DNA of 64,000 nucleotides from contig OY720636.1 in NCBI GenBank assembly GCA_963169105.1, positions 104,718,539-104,782,538 of the forward strand, read 5' to 3'. Numbering within the stretch: position 1 is the stretch's first letter; every line of letters starts with the position of its first letter. The notes under the pieces were generated by a model. That model ran no database searches. It saw only the letters and a program-made list of their open reading frames with translations, and was not told the origin of the DNA. This stretch comes from Ceriagrion tenellum (taxonomy: Eukaryota; Arthropoda; Insecta; Odonata; Coenagrionidae). A program made the position numbers and the translations under genes. Below are positions 12,530 through 25,200 of the stretch, one piece after another.

Positions 12530-12747
12530 TCGCGATCATTCCCTCTCTCCCCCTTCGCATCCCTCCCACACAGGATGCGAACAGCTGGCGGCTCGCACAG
12601 TGTGCCTCACGCTCTCTTCCCTCCTCTTCCTCTCTCTCGCGGCCTGCCCTCTCGTTTTCATCTCTCCCTGCCGCCCGTGGGCCAAAAGCGTGAGTCATAG
12701 GCCCGCCGAACGCCCGCCAAAAGCCTTCTCTCCCTCGCTTATTGTGT
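12530..12747. other. Pyrimidine-rich, GC-richer block left of a hAT MITE
   Basis: Long runs of C and T (CCCTCTCTCCCCCTTCGC, CTCTTCCTCTCTCTCGCGG) stand out from the AT-rich intron, and the block continues to the right of the MITE at 13300-13470. CTCTCTC runs resemble GAGA-type binding sequence. No splice-bounded exon is visible. Regulatory function is only a possibility. Confidence 0.25.
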
Positions 12748-12755
12748 GTTTGCGC

Positions 12756-13270
12756 TAGAGATGGGCAAACTCGTTCATTTTTGGAAACTCGTTCACTGGA
12801 GACCGGTCTTTTTTGGGATCCGTTCCTTTTTACTCGTTCAGCGTTCCTTTTTTATTAATGATCATTAATTTTTATTTTCAATATGTAGGTACTTAGCATT
12901 TAAAAAAATTATACAAGAAACTAGAAATAATTTGTAAGCTGTACTAATCGCGTTCTACAATATTGAATTTAAATTCAGTTAAAGATAGCAGAATACTGTA
13001 TTTACAACATGGAGGTTAATATTGAATTTGTAAGAATAAAAATGAAATTGCGGACCGGATTTAAAATATTGTGAACGGAACGAGAACGGAATTATTTGGA
13101 ACGAGAGATCGATAGGAACGATGGACTGAAGGGAACTAGTGACCGATACGGACGAGTGACCGAAAGGAACGAAAGGACCGGTCGTTGCGGAGAAGTCGCT
13201 CCTCGGCCCTTCCATTTAATCCATGAATCCGTTCCTTCGGTCCCGTTCGTTCGCGAACGATCCACCTCTA
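12756..13270. mobile_element. Non-autonomous hAT-type transposon with 8-bp TSD
   Basis: The 515-bp element is flanked by a perfect direct 8-mer, GTTTGCGC, at 12748-12755 and 13271-13278. Its ends are inverted: TAGAGATGGGCAAACTCG on the left, and CCACCTCTA on the right, which reads TAGAGGTGG in reverse complement. An 8-bp target duplication and a TAGRGRTGGGCAA-like end are typical of the hAT superfamily. The interior is rich in CGTTC/GAACG motifs pointing inwards from both sides. There is no transposase, so it is a MITE. Confidence 0.85.
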
Positions 13271-14737
13271 GTTTGCGCCGTTGTTGCATTACTCCATATC
13301 TCTCTCTCTCCCGTTCTTTTCTTCTCTCATCCCCCCTCCTCCCTCGAGTGGCTTTTGGAGTGTACCCGCTCTCGTGGCGTATCGCCTCGCATCGGCGGTC
13401 TCAGCTGGAGGGCCGTCGGAGCGAAAGTGGGCCGTCCTCTTGAGCAGCGCCGCCCTCCTTCCGCCAGTCGATGTATGGAGTGATCGCTATTGGGAGCTTA
13501 TTAACTACCAGCCACGATTCGCATCTTTCCTGTGGAATCCCCCCACACTAACTGAACATAGGATTTGCGGACAAATGAATGGGTGATGGCAAAGTTTTCG
13601 GTATAATAATTTATTGTTCAATGGTAAACCTGAGAACAAATAGATATTATTCACGTCACAGTAAGGCAGGAAATACTATAACAATTTTAGAATTAAGAGT
13701 ATTACTTTGATTTCAAAATAGCGAGAAAGTTGATGAAACATTCCTCATTAGTTAGTTATAGTTATAAAAAAAATTAACCCTCCTTTTCAATTTCAGTTTA
13801 CGTATCATTACATTTCTAAACAACTCTCATAGAAATTCACACTTTCAAATTAAGTTGTTGAACAAGATATAATGACTCTTTTTAAACAAGAGAGCGTAAC
13901 TATGGTGCATAATGAACAATTTGATACAAATATGGCTGGCTATGAAGATTGGTCCATCAATATAATCGGCATAAATCAGTTCCTTTAGCGTAGAAACAGG
14001 ATGAGCATAATTGTTAGATCCATCATCAGCAGTATTTTATCCCAAGATTGGTTTGCTGATGCTCACCAATCCATTAACCTTTTAGCTTCCAGATTCAATC
14101 CTAATCTATTCCTTTTTTGGCTTTCCTCAGTATGCGTCTGATATAGGCATTCGTGTCGTGGTATTTGTCGCTAATTCTTCCCGTGAATTATTATTTTCAA
14201 GAGGCTTTCAACTTTCAAGATTGTGTCTAATAAGTTTGTTTCTTCCTCCTATATTTTAAGTATAATTTAGTATATTTAATCGTATAATTCAGTATAATTT
14301 CGTGTTAATATCTGTTCTCCATAGATCTTCGCAATGCTTGTTCATTGGTGATTATCTTTGTTCATTAACCATTTATCTTTCTTCAATGACGCCGCAGTAG
14401 TGAAATAATCCACTGAAATTTACTTACTTGGAAATGGTTGTGCCATCCTTTTTTATAATCACGATCGCCCCGACTAGTTCTATCGTTAGCGACCTCATTG
14501 CCATTTTTTCCTGTAAAAATGTGTAAAACTGCTGCTACTTTTTGAAAAGGTGGTCGTTATTCATGTTAAGCGCTTTATTAAAAGATTGGTAATTGGTTAA
14601 AAGAGAAGTATGGCCCTATTCACTTTCAAATCATGTTAAACCTTCCCTAATCTGGTTTCGTTTGAGTAAGTAAAGAATTTTATGAAGTTTTAAAATTGCT
14701 GTGTTGTGTAAAACTGTTGGTTTTGACCGCTACTTAC

Positions 14738-15077
14738 TCTGCGCTCCCCCTCCCCCAGGACCAATCGACACTTTCCGTGCGTCTACCCCACTTCTCCGTC
14801 CCCATTGCGAATACTTCAATTGTTTCACGGCTTCAACGAGTCGTCTGGGAACTGTAACCATGGAGGTATAAATTGTGTCTGCGGCTTTTTCGCTTGCATC
14901 CGTGGCGTTTTTCTCGCGCGATCTCGAATCTTTTGCCATATCTCGTTTCATCAGTGGAGTAACCGTCGTTGAGGATCTTGTGACGCTAGAGAATTTGTTA
15001 CTCCGTCGATATCTTTCTAAATATGCCTTATTTTCTCGAGTTCTGTGCTTTGCGATTTCCCTCATCACTTTATCCAT
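14738..15077 (-). other. Candidate minus-strand exon inside the klar intron, unknown product
   Basis: Open frame of 115 codons on the minus strand, beginning MDKVMREIAKHRTREN. An AG (CAG at 15078-15080, minus strand) stands directly before the ATG, and a consensus GTAAGT donor stands at 14737-14732, still inside the open frame. The protein would be charged (many K, R, E, S) with no domain I recognise. By a rough stop-codon estimate, several open frames of this length are expected by chance in 64 kb, so splice sites and length are weak support. It could be a nested gene or a chance frame. Confidence 0.2.
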
Positions 15078-16861
15078 CTGAATTTTAAGTTAATGTTTAC
15101 TTTGAATTACGTGGCGCTCTTTAACATGGCTTTGTTTCTTGTGAGCAAAATTTGACTTTTTCACACTCACAGGTCTCCTCTTAATCCTCACCCCAGTCGA
15201 CCAAGCAAGAGAAATTGATGATTAATTTACTCCTCTTCGGTTATCTAAGGTTTTTCACTGCGCGCATTCATTATAACGTTTTTTTCATTATTTACACTAC
15301 CTTTTTCTGGGCGATATTTGCCTTTTTGGAGTGTAGTTAATCAGTAACGTTGCGCTGAGTGCCCTAAGTAAATGTATGAAATTTAGTCGTATTTTCTCAT
15401 TGTTCTGCGAGAATTTTACCGATCTGAATCGAGAAATTTTTCTCTCCACTCCCCGCCGATGAACTAGGTTATAACCATAGACGGCATCCTGTGTTTACGA
15501 TTGTGCAATGGCCATCCGCCAATTGAGGGTACTTAGCCTTGCCTCGCAAAATGCATACACCGTAGGCGGCGAAGTTTACCAGGTCACATATGGTGAACGA
15601 GAAATAGAGTTCAATCCTTTCTCGTACGTTGTTTTGAAAGACAAGTTTGCATTTTTTTGTAGTTTTTATAGAAGTTGAAATTTAGAACTGTTGAAAGTCC
15701 TCGTTAGTTTTGGCCCGGATTATTCGTTTATGTATTTACAGATGACGTAAAATGAATGACACCTATTTCAGTCGCTTTTGTAATTTAATGCGGAAAGTAA
15801 ATCTGGAAAAAGGTGGAAGTTTTTCGCCTTAGATTCATGATTCTGCAAGTGGTGGCTTCTTTACTAAACGCTTGAAGTTATTCGCTGACGTGTTTGAAGG
15901 GATGCCCTGAGAATTGTCGTTTAAACTCAGTGTAATTCTCATTATGGTCAAGTAGTCTTAGAAATTCTTAATTTTCTTATTTGCTGAATCTTTCAAACTA
16001 GTTCAATAAATGTGGAACAGCCCACGGATATAGCCATTAGTTCACGCATGTAGTGGGTATTCCGATTTTATTGAATTTCTGGGCGACCATTACCTTAGTC
16101 GTTACAGTTTCAGTTTGACCGGACTACAAAAAGTGTTCAGAGCGAGGTCGTGGTACTATCGAATGAACAAGTCGCCAGTCTCTGTAAGGGTATCTCCAAA
16201 TGTGGGTAACACGGTATTCTGACCGCTTCAGTGTTTGCTATTTAAGGACCTTGTCTGGCTGAAGTTAAAATGCCGACCACGGTAATCTTCATTCCCTTTC
16301 TCTTCTAGCGGTGTCGGATTTTCCTCCAAGATGCTTCCCTACCAATCAGTCTTTTCTAATCTTGCGACGGTGAAAATCCTTCTGTGTTGTACGCAATATC
16401 TTTTTTTTATATTTGTGCTAATATTTTCGAAAGCAGGCGCGACAAGTACAATTCTTAAATCCAGCATCAGAATGTAATTAGGCGTAGATTTATTATGCAG
16501 GTAAATATTTGTTGGATTGAGTGAATAATTTCCATTATTATTCTGTCATATTTTCATGGTAGACATGGAGAATGAAAAGTGTAATTTTGTGAAGAAAATT
16601 CCCCGAAGCAGGTTTTTCTCGTTTTGAAGTCCCGCCAATCCAAGCAGGTATTCTGAGCTTCTAATTTGAGTATCTGTTGGATTAATGCGAACGGTTTCTC
16701 CAGTGAATATAGCATTCCGTGAACGTTAGCCTTTAAGTATAAAATAACGTGAAATCGTTAATTATCTCTTGGTATTAGTGATTTGTGTCACATCCTCCTC
16801 CTCGAGCGGTGCTGTAGTGAGCGAGCTGTAGTGGTCGGGTCTGTTTAGCATAGACAACTTG

Positions 16862-17390
16862 GCGTGGTACATCTGCACGCTACCGTGCAAGCCACCCGAA
16901 ATAAGTTAGAAATATGGGAAGAAATTGGAAGAGGGAAAGGACGATGATTGAGATGTGATTGTTGGGCTAATGTTTCATCTTCTTTGTTGTAGTCGTTAAA
17001 TGTGCGTGGGTGAACAAGTTTTTGCCCCTATGAGCTCCACTGTATATTTCTCTTATGCTGTTGCTTCTGACAGTTATAGAGTTGTAGTGAGGAGTTAAAA
17101 TGATGCCCTAGATAATACTCACATGATTTGAATGTTTGACATTACCGTAGTTTAACGTATGGTCTAAGCCTCTTTTCCCATCCTCGTCCTCCCATCAGCT
17201 GTGTTACACTCTCCATTCCATCGCTCCAGTTTTTAACAAGGCATAGAATACATTTGTATTTTGCTCAGTCCACGAATTGAACTAGCTGCGTTGAATCCCA
17301 AATGCTCGAGGCTTACTAGAGATGTAACTAGAGCGAAGTAACGTATCTCCCATTATATTTAACTTCCGACTTTGTTGAAGAGTGGTTTGT
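16862..17390 (-). pseudogene. CR1/L2-like LINE remnant, strongly decayed
   Basis: The + strand opens with TACATCTGCACGCTACCGTGCAAGCCACCC, shown here only to mark the degenerate stem-loop. Farther in, AACAAGTTTTTGCCCCTATGAG and the GAGTTGTAGTGAGG block align with 11470-11560 and 51900-51990. On the minus strand near 17290, ASSIWDSTQLVQFVD corresponds to the EYAAITWDP block of the 11.3-kb copy. Frameshifts and stops are frequent. Confidence 0.6.
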
Positions 17391-17797
17391 GATGATGAGT
17401 AACCAAGCTATGACAGCCAGGATCGACGTAATGTCCGAGATTTAAAAGGCTGATTAAAAGTGTATGCTTAATGTTAGTCTGGAGGGTTGTCTTGAGAGTC
17501 TATAAGCCGTGGTGATAACGATCTCTCCTCTGAGGTCGCCATCACCTCTTTCTCGGTGGTGGATCTTAAGGGATCTCCCGTAGCTGTTTCTCTCACATAG
17601 GAGACAAACGGCTACGGTGTGTGATCCCTTGGGATGTTAATGGGAGCGACATCTATTTTCTTCTGCTTCACTTTACATTGCGCTTGAGATAATATGTCCC
17701 CTCCCGTCCCTCCATCCCTATTAGGGAGAATTTTCACGATCACTTTTTGGTTTGGAGTGGAACAAAGTCTCTTCCGTCGAGGATTTGACTGTGTGGC

Positions 17798-18262
17798 TCA
17801 TGGCTTCGTCGAGTTCGGAGACCGTGGAGACAATTGTAGGGCGGATGATCTTATGGAAGACATGGGTATGGGTTCCCTTCGTGTTCCCCGCTTGTTGCGT
17901 CGCTCTATCTCCTGAAGCGCATCTCTCCTATTGTTTTCCTCTACCATAGGCTTCCACTCAATTTTCGTCGCCAACCTCGCTCTGCCAGCTGCTCTATTCG
18001 CATCTAGGCTTTTAGGGGTCCTTTTGTTTCTTTTTCGGCGGAGATTTCTCCGACTTTGATTTTTTTCGTTGGCTGGCTTGTTGCCAAACTCAAGTCCTTG
18101 TGAAGAAGAGTTTTGGGAGTATTGACTAATATCCTGATAAACGTTTGTCATAAACCTCCTATGCGTCACAAATGATGGCGAGAATATTTTCTGATTTTTC
18201 TCATAATGGTTTCCAGAATGCCATTTCTCGTGAAAAATGCAGCTGTGCCTCTGTTTACTCAA
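17798..18262 (-). other. Candidate minus-strand coding frame, unknown product
   Basis: Longest non-repeat open frame of the big intron. It stays open upstream past 18300, and its C-terminal part is very basic (NLRRKRNKRTPKS, LQEIERRNKRGTRREP) before a TGA at 17798. A possible acceptor TCTTCCAG lies near 18303 on the minus strand. There is no start ATG in frame until about 18154 and no convincing donor. About 154 codons is near the longest frame expected by chance at this base composition, so it may be noise. Confidence 0.15.
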
Positions 18263-19744
18263 CCATGCCCCGCTCTTTACGTGTAGGTTTGTAAGTAGTG
18301 CCTGGAAGATTTTGATTTGTCTCTTAGTTTTAATTTTATTCTCTTAGAATACGTAGGATTGCATTAGGGAATGGTGTTTGTTGCTTCTCTGCCTATACTA
18401 AATTATGATAGGGAGTACTCGTGACGTAAATATTTATTTTGGTGCTTCGAGTATCGTTGTAATATTCGCAGGTGAAAAAACTTGGAATTAAATTTCGTAA
18501 AATTCTGTGGTGCCTACATATTTTATCCATTGAGTCTTGATCTCATTTTGGTATGCAATTTTTAGGAATGAGGTTTTTAAGTAAAAAGACCTTTAATATA
18601 TTTTATTTCCGAGTTATAAGTGACTTGTGCTTGTTTTCCATGCTCTCAGATAATACGACCGACGTGACCTCGTTGTCGATGTGCTTTTTAAGCCAGATGC
18701 AATTGATCATTCTCCAGATAACACAAGCACAGGGAACTAAGTTTCTCTTGATGAGCTACGAGAAAGTTGAGTGTTAATTATGTTTAATGATTTCTATGCT
18801 TGATATTTAGTGAAAGCGATTTCATTGAAACGTGTGCTCGGAGCGTAAGAATTTATTCTGGGGGGTATGTATGAGAATGTAGGATTGGTACAGGTGTATG
18901 TATCACGCGCTTCGGAGGTCCGGCTGAAGAGTGATCTCCCGCGATTGTTTGCCAAGTTGTCAGTTTCAGTTATAATTGGGTGAAGTGCATCTCAAAATTA
19001 TCCGGGTTTATATGCATTACGACATTTTAGTGAAGTGACCCGGATGCTCGAGTTTCTCGTTGATAAGTAATCAGTCGTGGGGACTGGAATTATAACCGTT
19101 TTAACGACTTCACAGTCGTTAGTAGCATGTTTAATGGAATTGGTGTATTAATTGGTCGAATCACCGGGCGCGAATTCTGGGCGTGTCAGTAGAAATGGTT
19201 GTACACGATGAATTAGAATCTCCATTGATTCGCGAATAGTTTTCAGTTATGACCTTAAGAGCTATTGCTTTACGCAGTGCATTCATTTTATCTATCTGAA
19301 GCAAAGGGATATCGCCCTTTTATGGCTCTATGCTTATTGCTAGGATTTATCGATTTACTGAAGATTTCCCAATTATGCAGTTGTTTTGAAGGCTCTAATA
19401 GTTTGTTAAATTCTTCCGATAGTGCATACGAATAGGCCATATCTTCCAAAGTTTTCCAAGTCTTGAGATTTTCTGATCATCGAAGCAAAAATGATCTGAA
19501 ATGTACTAAATTTGGGCTCATTCATTAAAAAGCGGTGTTACTCCCTAAGAATTGATGTGTTTATTGATTTTAGAGGTCGAGATGGACTTTGTGCCCTCGT
19601 GTTCTGCGATCATTCTCAGTAGCATGCTTCAAAAAATGGTACGTGCTCTAGTTGTGCTCGAATAATCATGCGCGTGATTTTCCGTGAGTGGGATTATCTG
19701 TTTTACTTGAGTCATGTACATGGTGCGAATGTCAGTTCGAATAA

Positions 19745-19845
19745 TCGTATGCAAGATTATTCGTTAAGACGGCCCTTAGAGTCCCAGTCCTGGCGAATCA
19801 TTTTTGTTCCTTGTGAATTTCGCACATTTGCAGAATGTGAAGCTA
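19745..19845 (+). mobile_element. Degenerate SINE fragment
   Basis: GAGTCCCAGTCCTGGCGAATCA, then TTTTTGTTCCTTGTG and a CGCA block align with the start of the SINE-like element at 49745-49860, which carries GTTCGAGTCCCGGTCTTGGCG. The B box is damaged here. Only this short part is recognisable. Confidence 0.4.
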
Positions 19846-21902
19846 TGTTGAGTTATTGGGCTTTACTTTCTTGTTTCCTGTGGTTCCTAAGCTAACCACC
19901 GACCGTCAAGTTGGGCATCTCTCTCTGCCTTCCCGCCCTGAACAGGTCTTCGTGCCAACTTGCTCCCCCGAAACGGGTCGCCTGCGTGTCCTACATCGTA
20001 ACGGTGGCCGAGGGGATGACTTTGTTTTCCGTGGGGGGGGGGGTAGAGACCCGCCCCCATTCCCTCTCCCCACCACCGCGCTTTTAATAGCCGTCTTTTG
20101 TTTGCGTGCATTTTCACTTGTTACCCTCTCGGAAGCTCCTCTCGTGTCCCTTGACGTGGGTGGTCGTGGCAGGTACGCACTCGACGTATCAACCCGCTGA
20201 GTTTTCACCCATCCCTTAATTGATATAATTGGGGTAATTATTTTTTTCAGCATTGAAAATCCTGAAGGTTGCTAAGTTATCAACAACCTCGTCAATTATG
20301 CGGTGATTCGAGCTGCAAAATATATAGATTGCCTCAATAACGTTAGGTTTCCGACAGTCCAACCCTCATTTCTCGAGTTCACGTATACTCTGCGATTTTT
20401 ATTTAGTTTACAAATCATCATGGTGTTCTTTTATGCCTCGAACTACAGTCTTATTCGGTGGAGTCGTATTTATTTCGGCCCTGGCTGTTTTGACTGTCCC
20501 TTTCGAAATAAACACTTTTAAAAATGCTGATAAAAATTACATTTCCTTCATTATTGCTCCTTTGTCATAATCATTGTTCAGTGATGTTGTTTGTAAATAT
20601 GTGCATTACCGTTTGGGGAAGGCTGTCACGTGCCCGGAGCATCCATGATGGTGGCATATATTTAAACCGTACAGTCGTTAAATTGTTTACTTTTCATTTC
20701 TTTCTTAGCGCTATTACCTGGGACGGACTGATCAGGTCAGTTTTCCATATTACAGATCGATTTCCGGGCTTATCCGACGCTATTCAAAGAAATTGGTACT
20801 AAGTGCTTTCTCATCGTATTGAAAAAAATGTCTATTGACAATTGACTTACTGAAGGTATTCGTGAAAATTTAATCCGAGACTTGGATATCACCGTATTTG
20901 ACCTCCAGGTGCAAATGCTGTGGAAATCCACTCACCTTCGAATCTTTTGCTGTCGTTTGAATTGATTGACTGCTTGTTGAAGATGCATTCCGATCATTTT
21001 TTGTCATTCTCCGAGAAAGTGGCGACCCACTTTTTAGTTCTCAGTCAAGATCATTCGAGTCGATTCTTAACTTTCCCATCGGTCTAAGCATTCGATGCTG
21101 GTCGCATGTGCATTACATTAGGGCGTGCCAAACTTCTTTCACTTCGGAGAATCCACTCCGTGAAGTTTTGTGGTAAATATCCATATCGGGCGAATAAACA
21201 CCGGCCTGCCCTGTTCTTGTCCGAATCCCGTTTTCCTCCTCCATCCCAGCAAGCTGTCCCCACCTGGCCACTCTAGTCTCGCGATCGAAATTTTGGTCTC
21301 TGCTTCTCGAAGTCATGTTGAGGGGTTCATCGAAGCGGGGAAAGCTTATACGGGGGAGTGGCTTGACACGGTTGACGGCCAGGGTCGCCGACCCTCCCGT
21401 GTCCTCGCCTTCTAGATCTCCCTTGTTACGCCGTATTTTTTTCAGTCCATATCTTCGCTGTCGTGTTTATCCAGTCGGATAACTTTTTCTCCCTTGCTTT
21501 TTGTGGAAAGCGAAATCTTCTTGTCTTGCATTTTTTTGTGAAAGCACATTTAAAAAAAAATGCTGGTGAAATTGAAACTTGTACACACCAAATTTGTGAA
21601 CATGCCTTGTAAAAACAAATGTTATCAGACATTATAAGAATCCCTTTTCCAGTACGTTATCGTCAGTAGTGAGCGAGGTTCATTTGATTCCATCATTTAA
21701 ACTATCTTTTCCTTTGGTCTCGTTGATTGTTAAAAAACTGTTGGAAAGTGCTAGAGGAGTTGTGTTGGGAAGAAAGTAGCAGACTGCAGCTCTTACCGAA
21801 TTATGCGGATCCTTTATTTTGTGCAGCGTGAACTAGTGCAGATATTTTTTTGGCTATGCTTTCATGGAACTGGTGGGTCTAACAGTCGGGAAATTATTTT
21901 CG

Positions 21903-22205
21903 AGGGGGGATCGGATGGTGGTTAGAGTATTAGCTTTCCATTCTGAGGTCCGAATCCTGACTGTGAGGACATTTTCTGGTGGACCAGGTTCACAGTCCGC
22001 CGATTGGTACGTTAAACTGTGGTCCTCATGGTGCCCTTCGTCAAGAGCAGGCCTGGCTTCCCTCCACCCATAATACCGGCCCCTGCTTTCTCTCCAACCG
22101 TCCTCCCTTTCACAATTAATCCTTCCCTGTAAAAACTACCCATCTGTCCTAAATGGCGAGGATGACCTCGGTTGTCTGTCGCTATCATAAGTAACCAACC
22201 TTTCA
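21903..22205 (+). mobile_element. tRNA-derived SINE
   Basis: GGATGGTGGTTAGAGTATTAGC fits an A box, and GAGGTCCGAATCCTGACTG about 25 bases later fits a B box, giving a tRNA-like head. The body runs through AGGTTCACAGTCC and ends after a TGGCGAGGATGACCTCGG inverted repeat. It is inserted in intron sequence. It is not a functional tRNA because acceptor and anticodon stems do not pair. Boundaries are approximate. Confidence 0.6.
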
Positions 22206-25200
22206 TGAGTGAAGCTTTCGTCGTCGTTTTCCTGAGATGTTTTAGTCTTGATTTGTGGAACGTAGTTCTAAAAGTTTTGATTGAATATTATTACGTTGGT
22301 TAGAACTTTATTTTAAGCGTTGATATACAGTCTCACTGAGAAAAGGCGCTTAAATTACTGGCTTAGACCTACCGTTATGCACTATTCATTTCTATTTTTA
22401 ACGAGTCAGTCATCAGTGTTTACGGAGGAAATCCCACCTGCCCACTTGACAGGATCCGGGTGAATTAATTCGTCTCTGCTGCTCACACCATGTGCTTGAA
22501 GTGGTCGTACTTTTGGTCCCAGTTGAGGACTGGTTTCGATGAGCGTGGAAATCTCAATCAGCCGACTACCAGAGGTGAGATGTTTAATAACGGGAGAACA
22601 CACCAGCAGTGGCTTTTCTTGAATGGGTGCCCGCACTTCCTTCGGTAAGCAAGTGTGCCATTGCTCTCTCTTAGTGGGAATAACATGTGCGATGGAATCA
22701 TTCGAGCAGTCGCTTCTCGAGCTAAAGAATTCGAATTGGAGAACCGATATCTCCTCGTATCTGAACCAAGATAATATTTTTATACCCAGGGGAATAATTA
22801 ATGAGACATTTTGTGAACATGATGAAACGGTTTTGTGAAACAGTCAATACAGGATTTCTTTGCAATTTCTGCCCGAGTGTATGTACGTTAACATTCGTTA
22901 CCACTTAAAACCTTAAGTTATAAAGCATTGAAGAAGTTTAATATGACCTATAGTTCGCCACTGGGACTTACGTCATTGTGCGTTATCGCCGTCGAATATT
23001 TTCCGTGACTTGCCACGGCTTTCCGACGGACATCTTCAGTTTTGAACTAACATTAAGTCACGATTATCTGGACGATGCGACATTGATATGTTTTCGCAAG
23101 TAATCTTTGTGGGAAAGTTCGACTCGTATAGTTATCGCCTTCCTTAAAAATAAGTGCCAAAGCCCCTTACTCGAGTCGGTGACGATCTGTTTTCATTCAA
23201 GTGTTTTGATTTGAGGCGCACACTTGTACATTGCTTCTCAAGCATTTAAATGACTCGATATAGATTAGATGAAACTCTGCAGTATTAGTTTCTTGTTTCT
23301 GTTCGTGGGTGGGCTCGTTGTAAGTAATTCCTCTGACGAATGTTAAATATTACTTGCTTGCATAGTTTAAAGTATAAAAAAATATAAGCATGCTGTGAAA
23401 GTAGATACCAGTCGCTGGAGGCGATGAAAGTGGCACATTCTTAACAACGTGCGTCAAGTGAAAATTTAAAGAGCCTTCTAAGGGATGAGCAATGCGTATG
23501 TTCTTGGTAACTAGCGTCGTATATGGTTGAAACACTATTATTATCTCTGTCGTGGTCTTCATATGAACATTTTCAAAGTTGTTTGCTGTTATATGAATGG
23601 GATACTAGCCTAAGGCTCCGCTTTCGCCTTTTACTGTTTAACTAGTGCTGAGTTTCTCTCTTTATTAGGTATTGCTCATTTACTTGTTAATTTTTTCTTG
23701 CTCCTCCGTGTATATATTGCTTCTTCAGAGGGAATACCGTCCCCCTTTATTATCTAATTTAAGATGTTTCGCCCCATGGTATTTAGTGTAGGATTAAATT
23801 AGTCCCTTCTAGTATCACTGGACTTCGCATTACTGAACGATCCCTTGTCTGATCAATATTGCGGCCTAGTGTAACTCTTGCATTCACAAAATTTGATCTT
23901 GCGGAGCTAAGCCGAGAAAGCTCGACTTAAATGATAGATAAGATGTTAGCTTAGAAATCTGGGATATATATAAGAACTTCGACTTTCAAATCAAAGAGCC
24001 ATTGACTCCGTAATTTATACATGTATTTAATTACTTTGTGATTTATTGTGTTTAAAATCATTGTAGATAATGATTTCTATGTCCATATTGCATTATTTTT
24101 AGCGTTGGATTTATTCCTTTGATATTATGAAAAGCAAGTTTCCATGTCCTAACTTGTGGCTTGAAAAACATGTAGGTACCTTGAAAAATCAAAGTCAGCG
24201 AAGTAATTTTTGGCAAAAAGTAATTTGCGTGCTGAATCCAATATGGAATTAATTACCTCTTTCCTCACATCTTAACTTGCGGTGAGGAATGACTTTCACC
24301 CCTGGAATTTATGTCTGCAACGTGTATGCTTTCACAATTTACCTCCCTCGATGGTTCTGCCCCGGCCGCTCCGAATCGTCTTAATTTGTCTTGGGGAAAG
24401 GGTTGTCCGTCGAAAAGGTTTGTTCCCGCCCTTAAATATTCTCAGTCGAAAATTATAACTCTGTTCGAATCTGTTTCAATCCGTCCCTTCTGCCCTCTCG
24501 CTATACCCCATCTCGACTCAACATAAACACCTTAAAAATACTTCCTTTCTCTTACACCGAGACCCTGTGACCCTTTATACAACCCTGATTCCTTGCTCTA
24601 TACAATTTCCTGTTGGTTGAAAATTTAACCAATCTCCCCTTCGTCGGTGCGTGAGCGTTGTCAAATACGAAAGTTTTCTAGAAAATCGGACTGGAGTACT
24701 GATTTTTCTCTTTTTCTGAAACGCTTGGTTTTCTTCCGCGGAGAGGAACGTGTAGTAGTTGTGTATACAGATGTATCGACAATGTCTTCTTTAGAATGGA
24801 GGGGGGTTTTGATACGGTGATGGTCTCTTTCTTCTGGAGGCGGTTCCATCGTCGTATATCTCCCGCCTCCGCATGATAGGGTGTTGCGGCATCGGGTTTA
24901 AGTGAATTAACGGGCTGCATCGGGTGAGGAGGAGGGCGGTGTTGGACGGCACGAGGGGGGCTGATGTCGATAATCCGACCTACTTTTTTCCCTTCCACAG
25001 TTTGTATTCATCCCTTGCCTTGCCGAATTTGGCCATAATCCTTGAAAAACTAAGTTTTCTTCTTCGTGCGCGAGTTACCTCGATCTAAAGCTTTAATTTT
25101 TTTTATCGGTTCAGACGTCTAGCGTAAGGGACGAATTTGTTATTTTTCTTGATTACCAATCAATAGGGTTGATTCATGGGCGCTTCGCGTTTTTCGTAGG

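Noticed and set aside
20031..20044. Poly-G run as a regulatory or G-quadruplex element
   Set aside because: A single homopolymer of about 11-12 G is a common microsatellite-type feature and prone to sequencing error.
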